A DNA stretch of 64,000 bases from Candidatus Poribacteria bacterium (lineage in GTDB: Bacteria; Poribacteria; WGA-4E; PCPOR2b). The translations under genes and the position numbers were made by a program. Location of the stretch: NCBI GenBank assembly GCA_022822005.1, contig JAJECO010000044.1:1-64000 (forward strand), in the 5' to 3' direction. The notes beneath the pieces were generated by a model that had not been told where the DNA came from, did no database searches, and saw nothing but the letters and a program-made list of their open reading frames with translations. Of this stretch, positions 43,722-50,784 are shown in pieces. The stretch's first letter is position 1. Each line of letters opens with the position of its first letter.

Positions 43722-46700
43722 ATGTCCCAACCCAACGATTTTGGTGTTAGTGATGATTCTATAGCGGTTGCACCATCAGATCAGACTGCTGACGTCAAAC
43801 CCGCTCCCTTGGAAAAAACTGCCCAACAACAAGGCTTGAAAATTGATCGACGGTATACCTTACCTGGTGTAGATCCATTTGATACAATCGAGTGGGAACC
43901 TCGAAGTTCGGTGATCTATAATGAAAAAGGTGAGGCCATCTTCGAGAAAGACGAAGTTGAGGTCCCGTCGCACTGGTCCCAATTGGCAGCGGATATTGCG
44001 GTCTCCAAATATTTCCGTAAAGCGGGTCTACCTGAAGAGGGGAGCGAAACAAGCGTTCGTCAACTCATCCAACGTGTCGCGCATACCATCCGCCACGCTG
44101 GCGAAACTTTCGGCGGCTACTTCGCCACGCCAGAGGATGCTGATGCCTTTGAGATGGAACTGACGGATCTGCTCGTCATGCAGCGGGGTGCGTTTAATTC
44201 GCCGGTCTGGTTTAATTGTGGATTATATCATCAGTATGGAATCATAGGGGGAACCGGCAACTGGTATTGGGACTTTGAAAAGAAAAGTGCAGCCCAGACA
44301 CAAAACAATTACGACCACCCACAATGCAGCGCATGCTTCATACAATCTGTTGACGATGACCTGATGTCGATTTTTGAACTGGTCAAAAATGAGGCGCGTG
44401 TCTTTAAATACGGTTCGGGAACTGGAACGAATTTTTTCAAAATCCGTGGACGGCAAGAAAAACTTTCCGGTGGGGGTACGAGTAGTGGGCTGATGTCTTT
44501 CCTTGAGGTTTTTGACCGTGGTGCAGGGGCGACGAAATCTGGGGGGACTACCAGACGGGCAGCCAAGATGGTATGCCTCGATATGGATCACCCGGAAATC
44601 GTTGATTTCATCAACTGGAAAGTGAGTGAGGAAAAGAAGGTAGCAGCGCTGGTCGCCGCTGGTTATTCCTCTGACTTCAACGGGGAAGCCTATAAGACCG
44701 TCGCGGGGCAAAATTCAAATAACTCTGTCCGAATCACAGACGAATTCATGAATGCCTACCTAAATGGTGATAAGTGGCATACAACGTTCCGTACGACGGG
44801 CGAAATCTGTGAGACACATGAAGCCAAAGATCTCATGCGTCAAATATCCGAAGCCGCTTGGGCTTGTGCGGATCCGGGAGTGCAGTTCGATACGACGATT
44901 AACGACTGGCATACCTGTGCGAATACCGATCGAATTTATAGCAGTAATCCATGTTCAGAATATATGTTCCTTGACGACTCCGCATGTAATCTCGCTTCTA
45001 TCAATCTACTCAAATTTGTCGATGAAGATGGAAACTTCGATGTTGAAGGGTTCAAGCATGCTTGCCGAATCTTCTTCATCGGTCAGGAAATCCTTGTGGA
45101 TCTCTCCTCCTATCCGACCCAGCCAATTGCTCAAAACAGCCACGACTATCGACCACTCGGATTGGGATATGCCAATCTGGGGACTCTGTTGATGGTCAAT
45201 GGTATTCCCTATGATAGTGAAGAAGGATATGCGATCGCTGGTGCGCTCACCGCTATTCTCTGTGGCGAGGCGTATCGCACATCTGCAGAGATGGCTGCAG
45301 TCAAAGAGCCCTTCCCCAGCTTTGAGAAGAACCGTGAGTCGATGCTGCATGTGATGAATAAGCATCGTGACGCAGCCTATCGTATTAGTCCGGATGTTTG
45401 TCCGTCCGACCTCTTGAGGGCGGCACAACAGACGTGGGATGAAGCGGTTGAGATGGGGAGGCAGTACGGCTATCGGAATGCACAAGCAACGGTGCTTGCG
45501 CCTACCGGTACCATAGGACTGCTGATGGAATGCGATACGACCGGTGTTGAGCCGGAATTTGCGCTCGTGAAGTTCAAGAAATTGGCGGGCGGCGGTTACT
45601 TTAAAATTATCAACCAATCCGTGCCCCGTGCGTTGAAAAAACTCGGTTATACAGATGAAGAGATTGATGACATTGTGACGTATGTGCAGGGGACTTCCTC
45701 GCTAATTGGTTCGCCGCATATCAATAATGTTTCGCTTAAAGGGAAGGGATTGACTGACGAGGAGATTGGTCAGATTGAGGCGACGCTGCCTTCTGTTTTT
45801 GAGTTGGCGCATGCGTTTAACGCTTATACCGTCGGAGAGGAAGGAATGGCGCGTCTCGGGTTTAGTGAGAAGCAATATAATGCGCCAGATTTCGACCTCT
45901 TGAATGAATTGGAATTTACGCGGCAGCAAATCGAAGAAGCGAGCAACGTAATCTGTGGTGTGATGACCATTGAAGGTGCACCGCATCTGAAAGATCAACA
46001 TCTACCCGTCTTTGATTGTGCCAACAAATGTGGGAAGCACGGTCAGCGCTACATTGAACCGATGGCACATGTCCGTATGGTCGCCGCGACGCAGCCATTC
46101 CTGAGTGGGTCGATATCCAAAACCATCAACATGCCACACGAAACAACGGTTGAAGAGGTCGAGGGCCTTTACGTTGAGGCATGGAAATTAGGGCTTAAGG
46201 CGGTTGCACTCTATCGCGATGGCTCAAAGTTATCCCAGCCGCTTAGCGCGACGAGAGTAGAAGCAGAAGAAGAGGAAGAGACGGAAGCGCGACCGATCCG
46301 CCGTCGTCTGCCCAATGATCGTGATTCAATCACCCATAAGTTCAGCGTTGCGGGTCATGAAGGCTATATCACCGTTGGGTTTTACGAAGATGGCACCCCC
46401 GGCGAGGTGTTTCTCAAGATGTCGAAGCAAGGCTCAGTCATCTCTGGATTGATGGATACTATCGCGACAATGACCTCTATCTCGTTGCAATACGGAGTTC
46501 CACTGAAATCACTGGTCGATAAGTTCAGCCATGTCCGATTTGAACCTGAAGGGTTCACTAGCAATAAAGATATCCCGATAGCAAAGTCAATTATCGACTA
46601 TGTATTCCGCTGGCTGGGACTAAAATTCGTGCCCCAAAGCGAAATTCTCGCCGAGGGAGACGAGAGTCTAGGCGATCAACTCGCCCAACCACAGCAGCTG

Positions 46701-46880
46701 CACCCTTATGGAGACGACATCAATCAGGAGGAGAACGCTCAGAGGCTAGAGGCACGCGAAAGACACGTCGCGGCAATGCAGTCAGATGCCCCTGCTTGTC
46801 ATGATTGCGGGACAATCATGGTACGGAACGGCACCTGTTATCGCTGTTTGAATTGCGGTGCGACCAGTGGGTGTTCGTAG
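43722..46880 (+). CDS. nrdJ: adenosylcobalamin-dependent ribonucleotide reductase (class II)
   Basis: About 1050 residues. Class II RNR landmarks: NSPVWFNCGLY, HPQCSACFIQSVDDDL, SDFNGEAYKT, NPCSEYMFLDDSACNLASINL (the NxCxE catalytic site), APTGTIGLLMECDTTGVEPEF, and a C-terminal zinc ribbon ACHDCGTIMVRNGTCYRCLNCG. It converts ribonucleoside di/triphosphates to deoxy forms using B12 and works with or without oxygen. AAAGGA suits the ATG at 43722; the ATG at 43716 touches the RBS. It is downstream of nrdR and presumably regulated by the NrdR boxes at 43076-43123. A terminator-like hairpin follows at 46971. Confidence 0.95.
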   Translation: MSQPNDFGVSDDSIAVAPSDQTADVKPAPLEKTAQQQGLKIDRRYTLPGVDPFDTIEWEPRSSVIYNEKGEAIFEKDEVEVPSHWSQLAADIAVSKYFRKAGLPEEGSETSVRQLIQRVAHTIRHAGETFGGYFATPEDADAFEMELTDLLVMQRGAFNSPVWFNCGLYHQYGIIGGTGNWYWDFEKKSAAQTQNNYDHPQCSACFIQSVDDDLMSIFELVKNEARVFKYGSGTGTNFFKIRGRQEKLSGGGTSSGLMSFLEVFDRGAGATKSGGTTRRAAKMVCLDMDHPEIVDFINWKVSEEKKVAALVAAGYSSDFNGEAYKTVAGQNSNNSVRITDEFMNAYLNGDKWHTTFRTTGEICETHEAKDLMRQISEAAWACADPGVQFDTTINDWHTCANTDRIYSSNPCSEYMFLDDSACNLASINLLKFVDEDGNFDVEGFKHACRIFFIGQEILVDLSSYPTQPIAQNSHDYRPLGLGYANLGTLLMVNGIPYDSEEGYAIAGALTAILCGEAYRTSAEMAAVKEPFPSFEKNRESMLHVMNKHRDAAYRISPDVCPSDLLRAAQQTWDEAVEMGRQYGYRNAQATVLAPTGTIGLLMECDTTGVEPEFALVKFKKLAGGGYFKIINQSVPRALKKLGYTDEEIDDIVTYVQGTSSLIGSPHINNVSLKGKGLTDEEIGQIEATLPSVFELAHAFNAYTVGEEGMARLGFSEKQYNAPDFDLLNELEFTRQQIEEASNVICGVMTIEGAPHLKDQHLPVFDCANKCGKHGQRYIEPMAHVRMVAATQPFLSGSISKTINMPHETTVEEVEGLYVEAWKLGLKAVALYRDGSKLSQPLSATRVEAEEEEETEARPIRRRLPNDRDSITHKFSVAGHEGYITVGFYEDGTPGEVFLKMSKQGSVISGLMDTIATMTSISLQYGVPLKSLVDKFSHVRFEPEGFTSNKDIPIAKSIIDYVFRWLGLKFVPQSEILAEGDESLGDQLAQPQQLHPYGDDINQEENAQRLEARERHVAAMQSDAPACHDCGTIMVRNGTCYRCLNCGATSGCS

Positions 46881-46970
46881 GGTGAAGCACTAGATGTAAA
46901 GCAGTTACTGATTGTTTTTAGTATAGAGAATCGATTGAAAATTGAAACGGCTATGTTCTTCGGGAACAAA

Positions 46971-47000
46971 AAAGCCACCGAGTTGGCGCTCGGTGGCTTT
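46971..47000 (+). terminator. terminator-like hairpin after nrdJ
   Basis: Perfect 12-bp stem AAAGCCACCGAG / CTCGGTGGCTTT with a 6-base loop, 90 bases beyond the nrdJ stop. A T run occurs only on the minus-strand side, so it could act in both directions or as an RNA stabiliser. Confidence 0.6.
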
Positions 47001-47287
47001 AAAGCCAAATATTAGACTTTGGGTGATGTACTAATAGTGGTCTGGCTTTTTTTTGCAAAAAAGACACCTGTGGGTTCAGGCTGCAAGCGCATTATTGCGA
47101 CTGCGGTATGCCTTACCTACAAATCAGGGGCCTTTTTATTGGGCGCAGATTTTATCACACCCAGTTATTACTGTCAACACTTTTTTTTCTTTATTTATCT
47201 TCTCTGGCAGCAAAGTTTTATTTGAACTATGCTAATTCTATTCACTCATTTCCGATCAAGAATTATTTTTGGTGGAGATTAAGGGAA

Positions 47288-47313
47288 GTAGTGGGTGCTG
47301 CGACACCCACTAC
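47288..47313. repeat. perfect 10-bp hairpin before the small-ORF island
   Basis: GTAGTGGGTG and CACCCACTAC pair exactly around a 6-base loop. It stands ~25 bases before the duplicated ribosome-binding segment and may terminate or regulate transcription into the island. Confidence 0.5.
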
Positions 47314-47334
47314 TACACCATTTTATCGCACATT

Positions 47335-47374
47335 GAGAGGAGGTGAGATAAAATGAGAGGAGGTGAGATAAAAT
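47335..47374 (+). repeat. tandem 20-base duplication of an RBS-start segment
   Basis: The 20 bases at 47335-47354 (containing GAGAGGAGGTGAG and ending in AAAAT) are repeated exactly at 47355-47374. Both copies run into ATG. The first ATG (47353) opens a 10-codon frame (MRGGEIKWDG) that overlaps the second ATG at 47373. A micro-leader that couples or attenuates translation of the 46-codon gene is possible; slippage duplication is the alternative. Confidence 0.8.
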
Positions 47375-47513
47375 GGGACGGATAAACCTAATCAAAGGTT
47401 ATTTCCGCAAAGACGGAACGTTTGTAAAGCCTCATTTGCGGACGAAAGCGGATAAGAATTCGTATAATAACCTTCGACCGTATAGGAGACCTAAGCGGAA
47501 ACGCCGTAGGTGA
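47373..47513 (+). CDS. 46-residue basic protein with GYFRKDGTFVKPHLRT motif
   Basis: Begins MGRINLIKGYFRKDGTFVKPH and continues RTKADKNSYNNL, ending PKRKRRR. The motif G-Y-x-R-x-D-G-T-x-V-x-P-H-x-R-T with NN after it is a recurring feature of small proteins in phages, plasmids and genomic islands; no function is established. Very basic C terminus. The near-perfect RBS (GAGGAGGTGAG) 7-8 bases upstream makes translation likely. An overlapping +1 frame continues past its stop (see 47480-47760). Confidence 0.65.
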   Translation: MGRINLIKGYFRKDGTFVKPHLRTKADKNSYNNLRPYRRPKRKRRR

Positions 47514-47760
47514 CTCCTATACAGCCATCAGGGAATGCTTATACAAAGCGTTCCCTGATAAACATGCTGAAGATGTCCTGATTGTATATATCAGAAACGG
47601 GAAGAACATCATGATTAAAATCAAAGTAACTGTGAACTGGCGACGTTTCAAAGATATAAACGCTGCCTTTTAAGAACTTCAACGTGTTCTTGGGAAAGAC
47701 GTTTCACAGATTATCATGAAAGAGAATACAAGACGCATCAAGCCTTCAAAGGATGCCTAA
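47480..47760 (+). pseudogene. frame-overlapping small ORF with in-frame TAA
   Basis: In the +1 frame relative to the 46-codon gene the text reads GDLSGNAVGDSYTAIREC, then LYKAFPDKHAEDVLIVYIRN, a basic strand (IMIKIKVTVNWRRFKDINAAF), a TAA (near 47671), and in the same frame ELQRVLGKDVSQIIMKEN ending at TAA 47758-47760. There is no ATG, GTG or TTG start in the open part, so it is either reached by +1 frameshifting from the 46-codon gene or is a broken relic. Amino-acid composition looks coding. Uncertain. Confidence 0.4.
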
Positions 47761-47815
47761 AATTAGCCAGCGGGGTTGTTTACTTGATAGGATAACTCCA
47801 CTGCCTATCGATGCG

Positions 47816-47861
47816 AGTATAGATCGCTTCCCGATATGATTACCGGTTAGGAATCTATACT
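47816..47861. ncRNA. structured element H1
   Basis: AGTATAGAT and ATCTATACT pair exactly (9 bp) around a 28-base interior that can form a smaller TTCC/GGAA and CCG/CGG hairpin. It is the first of three consecutive structures before the 52-codon gene. Not a tRNA. Confidence 0.45.
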
Positions 47862-47883
47862 GATATATACTGGACAAGAAAAC

Positions 47884-47914
47884 CCCCATGGGGTGCTTGC
47901 GACACTCTATGGGG
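47884..47914. ncRNA. structured element H2
   Basis: CCCCATGGGGTG can pair with CACTCTATGGGG over 12 positions, two of them G-U, with the 7-base loop CTTGCGA. The presence of G-U rather than only Watson-Crick pairs suggests an RNA stem on the plus strand. Confidence 0.5.
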
Positions 47915-47934
47915 CTATGAATTGCTCATCTATG

Positions 47935-47997
47935 TAAACTAAAATTGCCTAGGGCATAGGTTCGCTTCCTATGGTTATACCTAGTTATTTTAGTTTA
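47935..47997. ncRNA. structured element H3, three-tier hairpin
   Basis: An 11-bp outer stem (TAAACTAAAAT / ATTTTAGTTTA), a CTAGG / CCTAG middle stem and a CATAGG / CCTATG inner stem capped by TTCGCTT. It ends five bases before the RBS of the 52-codon gene. Possible cis-regulatory leader or part of a longer small RNA. The inner arm resembles a tRNA T-arm but no complete tRNA fits. Confidence 0.55.
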
Positions 47998-48016
47998 TGG
48001 GAAGGAGGTTATTCCC

Positions 48017-48175
48017 ATGCGGCGAAAAACCGTAGTCAAACGACAGGTTAAGATTCAACCTAAAGTCAGGGTACAGGAACGCTGGACGGTTCAAACGCCA
48101 AATGGCACGAGAACATTTTATTCTCGGAGCTCATATTTGGCTTACCTGAAGCGCCTTTCATCTGGTAGACGTTAG
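48017..48175 (+). CDS. 52-residue basic small protein
   Basis: MRRKTVVKRQVKIQPKVRVQ, then ERWTVQTPNGTRTFYSRSSY, then LAYLKRLSSGRR. Highly basic, no cysteine, no TM segment. GAAGGAGG lies 8 bases before the ATG. It is probably a nucleic-acid-binding protein by charge only; no family recognised. It follows three structured elements (47816-47997) that may regulate it. Confidence 0.6.
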   Translation: MRRKTVVKRQVKIQPKVRVQERWTVQTPNGTRTFYSRSSYLAYLKRLSSGRR

Positions 48176-48319
48176 GTTGTACTTTTAACAACCTTCCACT
48201 GGCTGTTGGCTGTTTTTGCCTTCAGCTAGTGGTATTATAACATTTAGCTACTTTTTTAGTAAGGTTTTTCGCAATAAGTAGTTGCGGACTTGATAGTCCG
48301 ATGAAATTATCGTTCTATT

Positions 48320-48463
48320 ATGAGGGTAAATAACTTGAACTCAATAATTGATACATTGAATTCGAGAATTAGCACTCGATTTAAGGTCAACAATTTAACC
48401 CGTGAACTTGACGATCTTGAAGATGCTGTAACGGATTTAGAGTGGATAATCCGAAATCAATAA
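48320..48463 (+). CDS. 47-residue acidic helical small protein
   Basis: MRVNNLNSIIDTLNSRISTR, then FKVNNLTRELDDLEDAVTDL and EWIIRNQ. The pattern of leucine and isoleucine with acidic spacers predicts a short coiled coil. The RBS is weak, and a shorter overlapping frame begins at 48301. It lies between two basic small genes on the same strand. Unknown function. Confidence 0.45.
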   Translation: MRVNNLNSIIDTLNSRISTRFKVNNLTRELDDLEDAVTDLEWIIRNQ

Positions 48464-48532
48464 GGTAGCAGAGGGTGTATCCAGCACCCTCTGCTATCAC
48501 CATCTTATTCTAACGAAAGGAGGTAAAACAAG

Positions 48533-48655
48533 ATGGCTTGCACAAAATACCGCAGCGCAATTACTGGTAGATATATCAGTAAAGCATCAGCGATGCGGTG
48601 GCCGAAAAGGACTGTCGCTGAAAAAGTAAAGTCCTGTCCGAAAAGCAAGAAATAA
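48533..48655 (+). CDS. 40-residue small protein with YRSAITGRYISK motif
   Basis: MACTKYRSAITGRYISKASA, then MRWPKRTVAEKVKSCPKSKK. The core YRSA-x-TGR-(Y/F)-(V/I)-(S/T)K with later TVAE is a recurring motif of tiny proteins in bacterial and phage genomes, function unknown. GAAAGGAGG is 9 bases upstream. An 18-bp perfect hairpin ten bases after the stop completes a compact transcription unit. Confidence 0.65.
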   Translation: MACTKYRSAITGRYISKASAMRWPKRTVAEKVKSCPKSKK

Positions 48656-48664
48656 TTCTTGCGA

Positions 48665-48702
48665 TTATCAGGGGAGGTTTCATCTGAAACCTCCCCTGAT
48701 AA
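48665..48702. terminator. 18-bp perfect hairpin ending the small-ORF island
   Basis: TTATCAGGGGAGGTTTCA and its exact complement, separated by two bases, occupy 48665-48702. No T run follows, but the stem strength and the position between a plus-strand gene and the minus-strand transposase remnant fit a bidirectional terminator. Confidence 0.7.
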
Positions 48703-48734
48703 ACTGTTCAGCAATAACGCTGTTTTTCCTGTGA

Positions 48735-49243
48735 TTATACTTGAACACCGCCTTTGCCACATATAACGGCATGAAACCTTGTACGTTTCAATAACGACCA
48801 GAAACCCTTGATAGTGTTCGTATGGTGTTCACCATCTGCAAACCATTCCGAATGCTTGATAAATTGATTTCCGAACTGCGTTGTAAGCCTTATATTCACC
48901 TGTGATAAGTACAGCATCTTCGGGTTTGATACTGTCTGTGATAAACTTCAGGATGCCTCTACCAGTTAAATCTGTAAGCAACACGGTCAATAACTTTACC
49001 GCCCCGCTCCACCGCACCCGGCACCGGTGTCTTCTTTGTGCCACGTTCGCGCTTGGGAAGATCATCATCTTCTTTCTTGTTCTTTTTGCGTGGCTTACCA
49101 CCGAGATAAGTTTCATCTGCTTCGGTGATATCTTGTAGAAAGACTTTGCCTTCTTTTCGCATCATTTTTGAGCGAATACGCTGCATCATATATCATGCAG
49201 TCTTTTGATTCAAGTCTAAATCACGAGCTAACTGGTAACTTGA
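48735..49243 (-). pseudogene. IS1595-type (ISXO2-like) transposase remnant
   Basis: Read leftwards, successive frames give NSSYQLARDLDLNQKTA, a TGA where Trp is usual, then YMMQRIRSKMMRKEGK and DITEADETYLGGKPRKK (DDE first Asp). A frameshift leads to GRGILKFITDSIKPEDAVL and EYKAYNAV (second Asp), another frameshift to SEWFADGEHHTNTIKGFWSL, in which the usual Glu is Lys, and a last shift to a VFKYN end. Multiple stops and frameshifts show it is dead. The N-terminal zinc ribbon is missing; the remnant abuts the 3' end of the TSUP gene. No clear terminal inverted repeats. Confidence 0.8.
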
Positions 49244-49254
49244 GTTATTCCAAA

Positions 49255-50157
49255 CTATCCGTAGATTGCACGCAGCAGATTAAAGCCGATCATCCCTGCC
49301 ACAATCAAAACGATAAACGCAAAATAGAAGCGGATAGAATCGCTCTCTATTCTTTGATTAGCGATTACCCCAATCTGTGCACAAATCGTGGATCCCACCA
49401 GCAAAAACACAACCAGCCATAAATCAACATTGCCCCGCATCGCATGGGTAATGGTCCCGTAGGTGGCGGAAAAAAGCACGATGAGCGAAGTTGTGCCGAC
49501 CGCTGCATGTGTTTCAACGCCATAGCCGTAGATCAGTAACGGCACAAAGAGAATGCCGCCGCCAATCCCCAGCAATCCGGTGAAGACACCAATGACGAGC
49601 GCTGAGTAGACAGTTGCGGGGAGAGAGATTTGGCGCACGCCGATTTTCGGGAAGGAAACATAAGGCGGGATGCGGAAGCCACGAAGTAAGCCGCGCGGTT
49701 GCCTGTGGACGCCTTTTCTTCTGTGAATCAGTGATTCTATGAGAATCAATCCTGAAACGGTGATAAGTACGCCAAAGAAGAGCCATTGCAAATAATACTG
49801 AAGCGCTGAAATGGATTGACCTCCAACGTTGACCTGCCCCAGCTTATCCAACCAGTCGAGCAGATATACCCCAAGCTCAATGCCGACAAAATTACCTCCA
49901 ACGATCATCAATGCCAGCTTTGGGTCAATATCACCGAATTTCCAAAACCGCAATACAGTGGAGAAAGAGGTGCCGACCGTCCGAGACAGCGTGCTCCCGA
50001 TGCAGATTGGAAAGGGAATGCCAAATAGGATATTAAGGATTGGGGTGATTAGCGGTCCACCGCCGATTCCGAAGAAACCGGACAGGAAACCGCTGATACA
50101 CCCCAAACCGATCAATCCCAAGATATTAACAGGTATGCCACTGATATCGACGTTCAT
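49255..50157 (-). CDS. TauE/SafE (TSUP) family membrane transporter
   Basis: 300 residues with 8-9 TM helices. Two TSUP repeats are visible: GCISGFLSGFFGIGGGPLITP and IGVFTGLLGIGGGILFVPLL, the GxxxGFFG(I/L)GGG motif. The family exports or imports sulphite, sulphonates or other C2/S anions. There is no adjacent sulphur enzyme to fix the substrate. A 46-codon membrane protein lies just upstream on the same strand (50172-50312), only 14 bases from the start, so both are one unit. Confidence 0.85.
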   Translation of the reverse strand: MNVDISGIPVNILGLIGLGCISGFLSGFFGIGGGPLITPILNILFGIPFPICIGSTLSRTVGTSFSTVLRFWKFGDIDPKLALMIVGGNFVGIELGVYLLDWLDKLGQVNVGGQSISALQYYLQWLFFGVLITVSGLILIESLIHRRKGVHRQPRGLLRGFRIPPYVSFPKIGVRQISLPATVYSALVIGVFTGLLGIGGGILFVPLLIYGYGVETHAAVGTTSLIVLFSATYGTITHAMRGNVDLWLVVFLLVGSTICAQIGVIANQRIESDSIRFYFAFIVLIVAGMIGFNLLRAIYG

Positions 50158-50171
50158 TTAGCGTTATGAAT

Positions 50172-50312
50172 TTAAATGTGATAATCGATTTTAGAGTTGG
50201 GGTGAGTTGAGCGGCCGGTACGACGTTCGAGAAAGGTAAAAATCCAGTTGATGAGTGCCCCCCAAGCTATGGGAAAGAGTAAACAGATTAGAACGTTGAA
50301 AATGCCTTTCAT
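50172..50312 (-). CDS. 46-residue single-pass membrane protein upstream of TSUP
   Basis: MKGIFNVLICLLFPIAWGAL, then INWIFTFLERRTGRS and a hydrophilic tail. Hydrophobic residues 4-26 form one TM helix. GGAG lies 6 bases before the ATG. It ends 14 bases before the TSUP start, so translation is likely coupled. It may be a small accessory subunit of the transporter; below the length normally annotated. Confidence 0.6.
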   Translation of the reverse strand: MKGIFNVLICLLFPIAWGALINWIFTFLERRTGRSTHPNSKIDYHI

Positions 50313-50784
50313 GCGCGACTCCAATTCGATGGAACATCAAAATCTTCGCGTACTCCACGGCGGGAGTTTTTAACCCCTTCCAGTTTCCCTATGTATCCGT
50401 TTGATCCTTCCAACATCTTGAAATTTCGTGCCTCGATCAGTAGAGATTATGGGGATTTATCCCGTCGTGTACTTGTACTTCGCAAGTATAGACTAAAGTT
50501 GTGGCATTGTCAAAGGGAAAAGTTGATCGAATTCTTTTTGCTTGCATTTCCTATAGGGGTGTGCTACAATCACCAAGATTTTTAGAAATTTTCAAGGCGG
50601 GTCGGGATATAGCAGATAACACCTTTTTTCTCAATTGAGGAGATCCTGGGAAATTTGGTGATAGAGAAACCGGGTAGAAATCACATCAGATCCAGCTCAT
50701 CCAAACAAAAACTTTATAGACCTGCTTGATTGCACATTTCTGCGATGTTTTTGGTTAAACTGACACCGTAAGGAGTTTTTTTTA
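50313..50784. other. 470-base leader region of the EF-G-like gene
   Basis: No gene supported. Holds the promoter at 50542-50570 and then ~200 bases of leader. GAAACCGGGTAGAAA near 50665 recalls the repeat at 34676. Confidence 0.4.
50542..50570 (+). promoter_or_regulatory. promoter of the EF-G-like gene
   Basis: TTGCAT at 50542-50547 and TACAAT at 50565-50570 with a 17-base spacer. It would give a leader of about 208 bases before the ATG at 50785, long enough for regulation, though no known riboswitch was recognised. Confidence 0.5.

Noticed and set aside
47108-47356. 82-codon plus-strand ORF just before the small-ORF island
   Set aside because: It runs through a perfect hairpin and the duplicated RBS, lacks an RBS of its own, and reads like translated A/T-rich non-coding sequence.
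47954-47975. tRNA T-arm-like hairpin with TTCGCTT loop
   Set aside because: No acceptor, D or anticodon arms can be fitted, and the T-loop lacks the conserved adenine; treated as part of hairpin H3.
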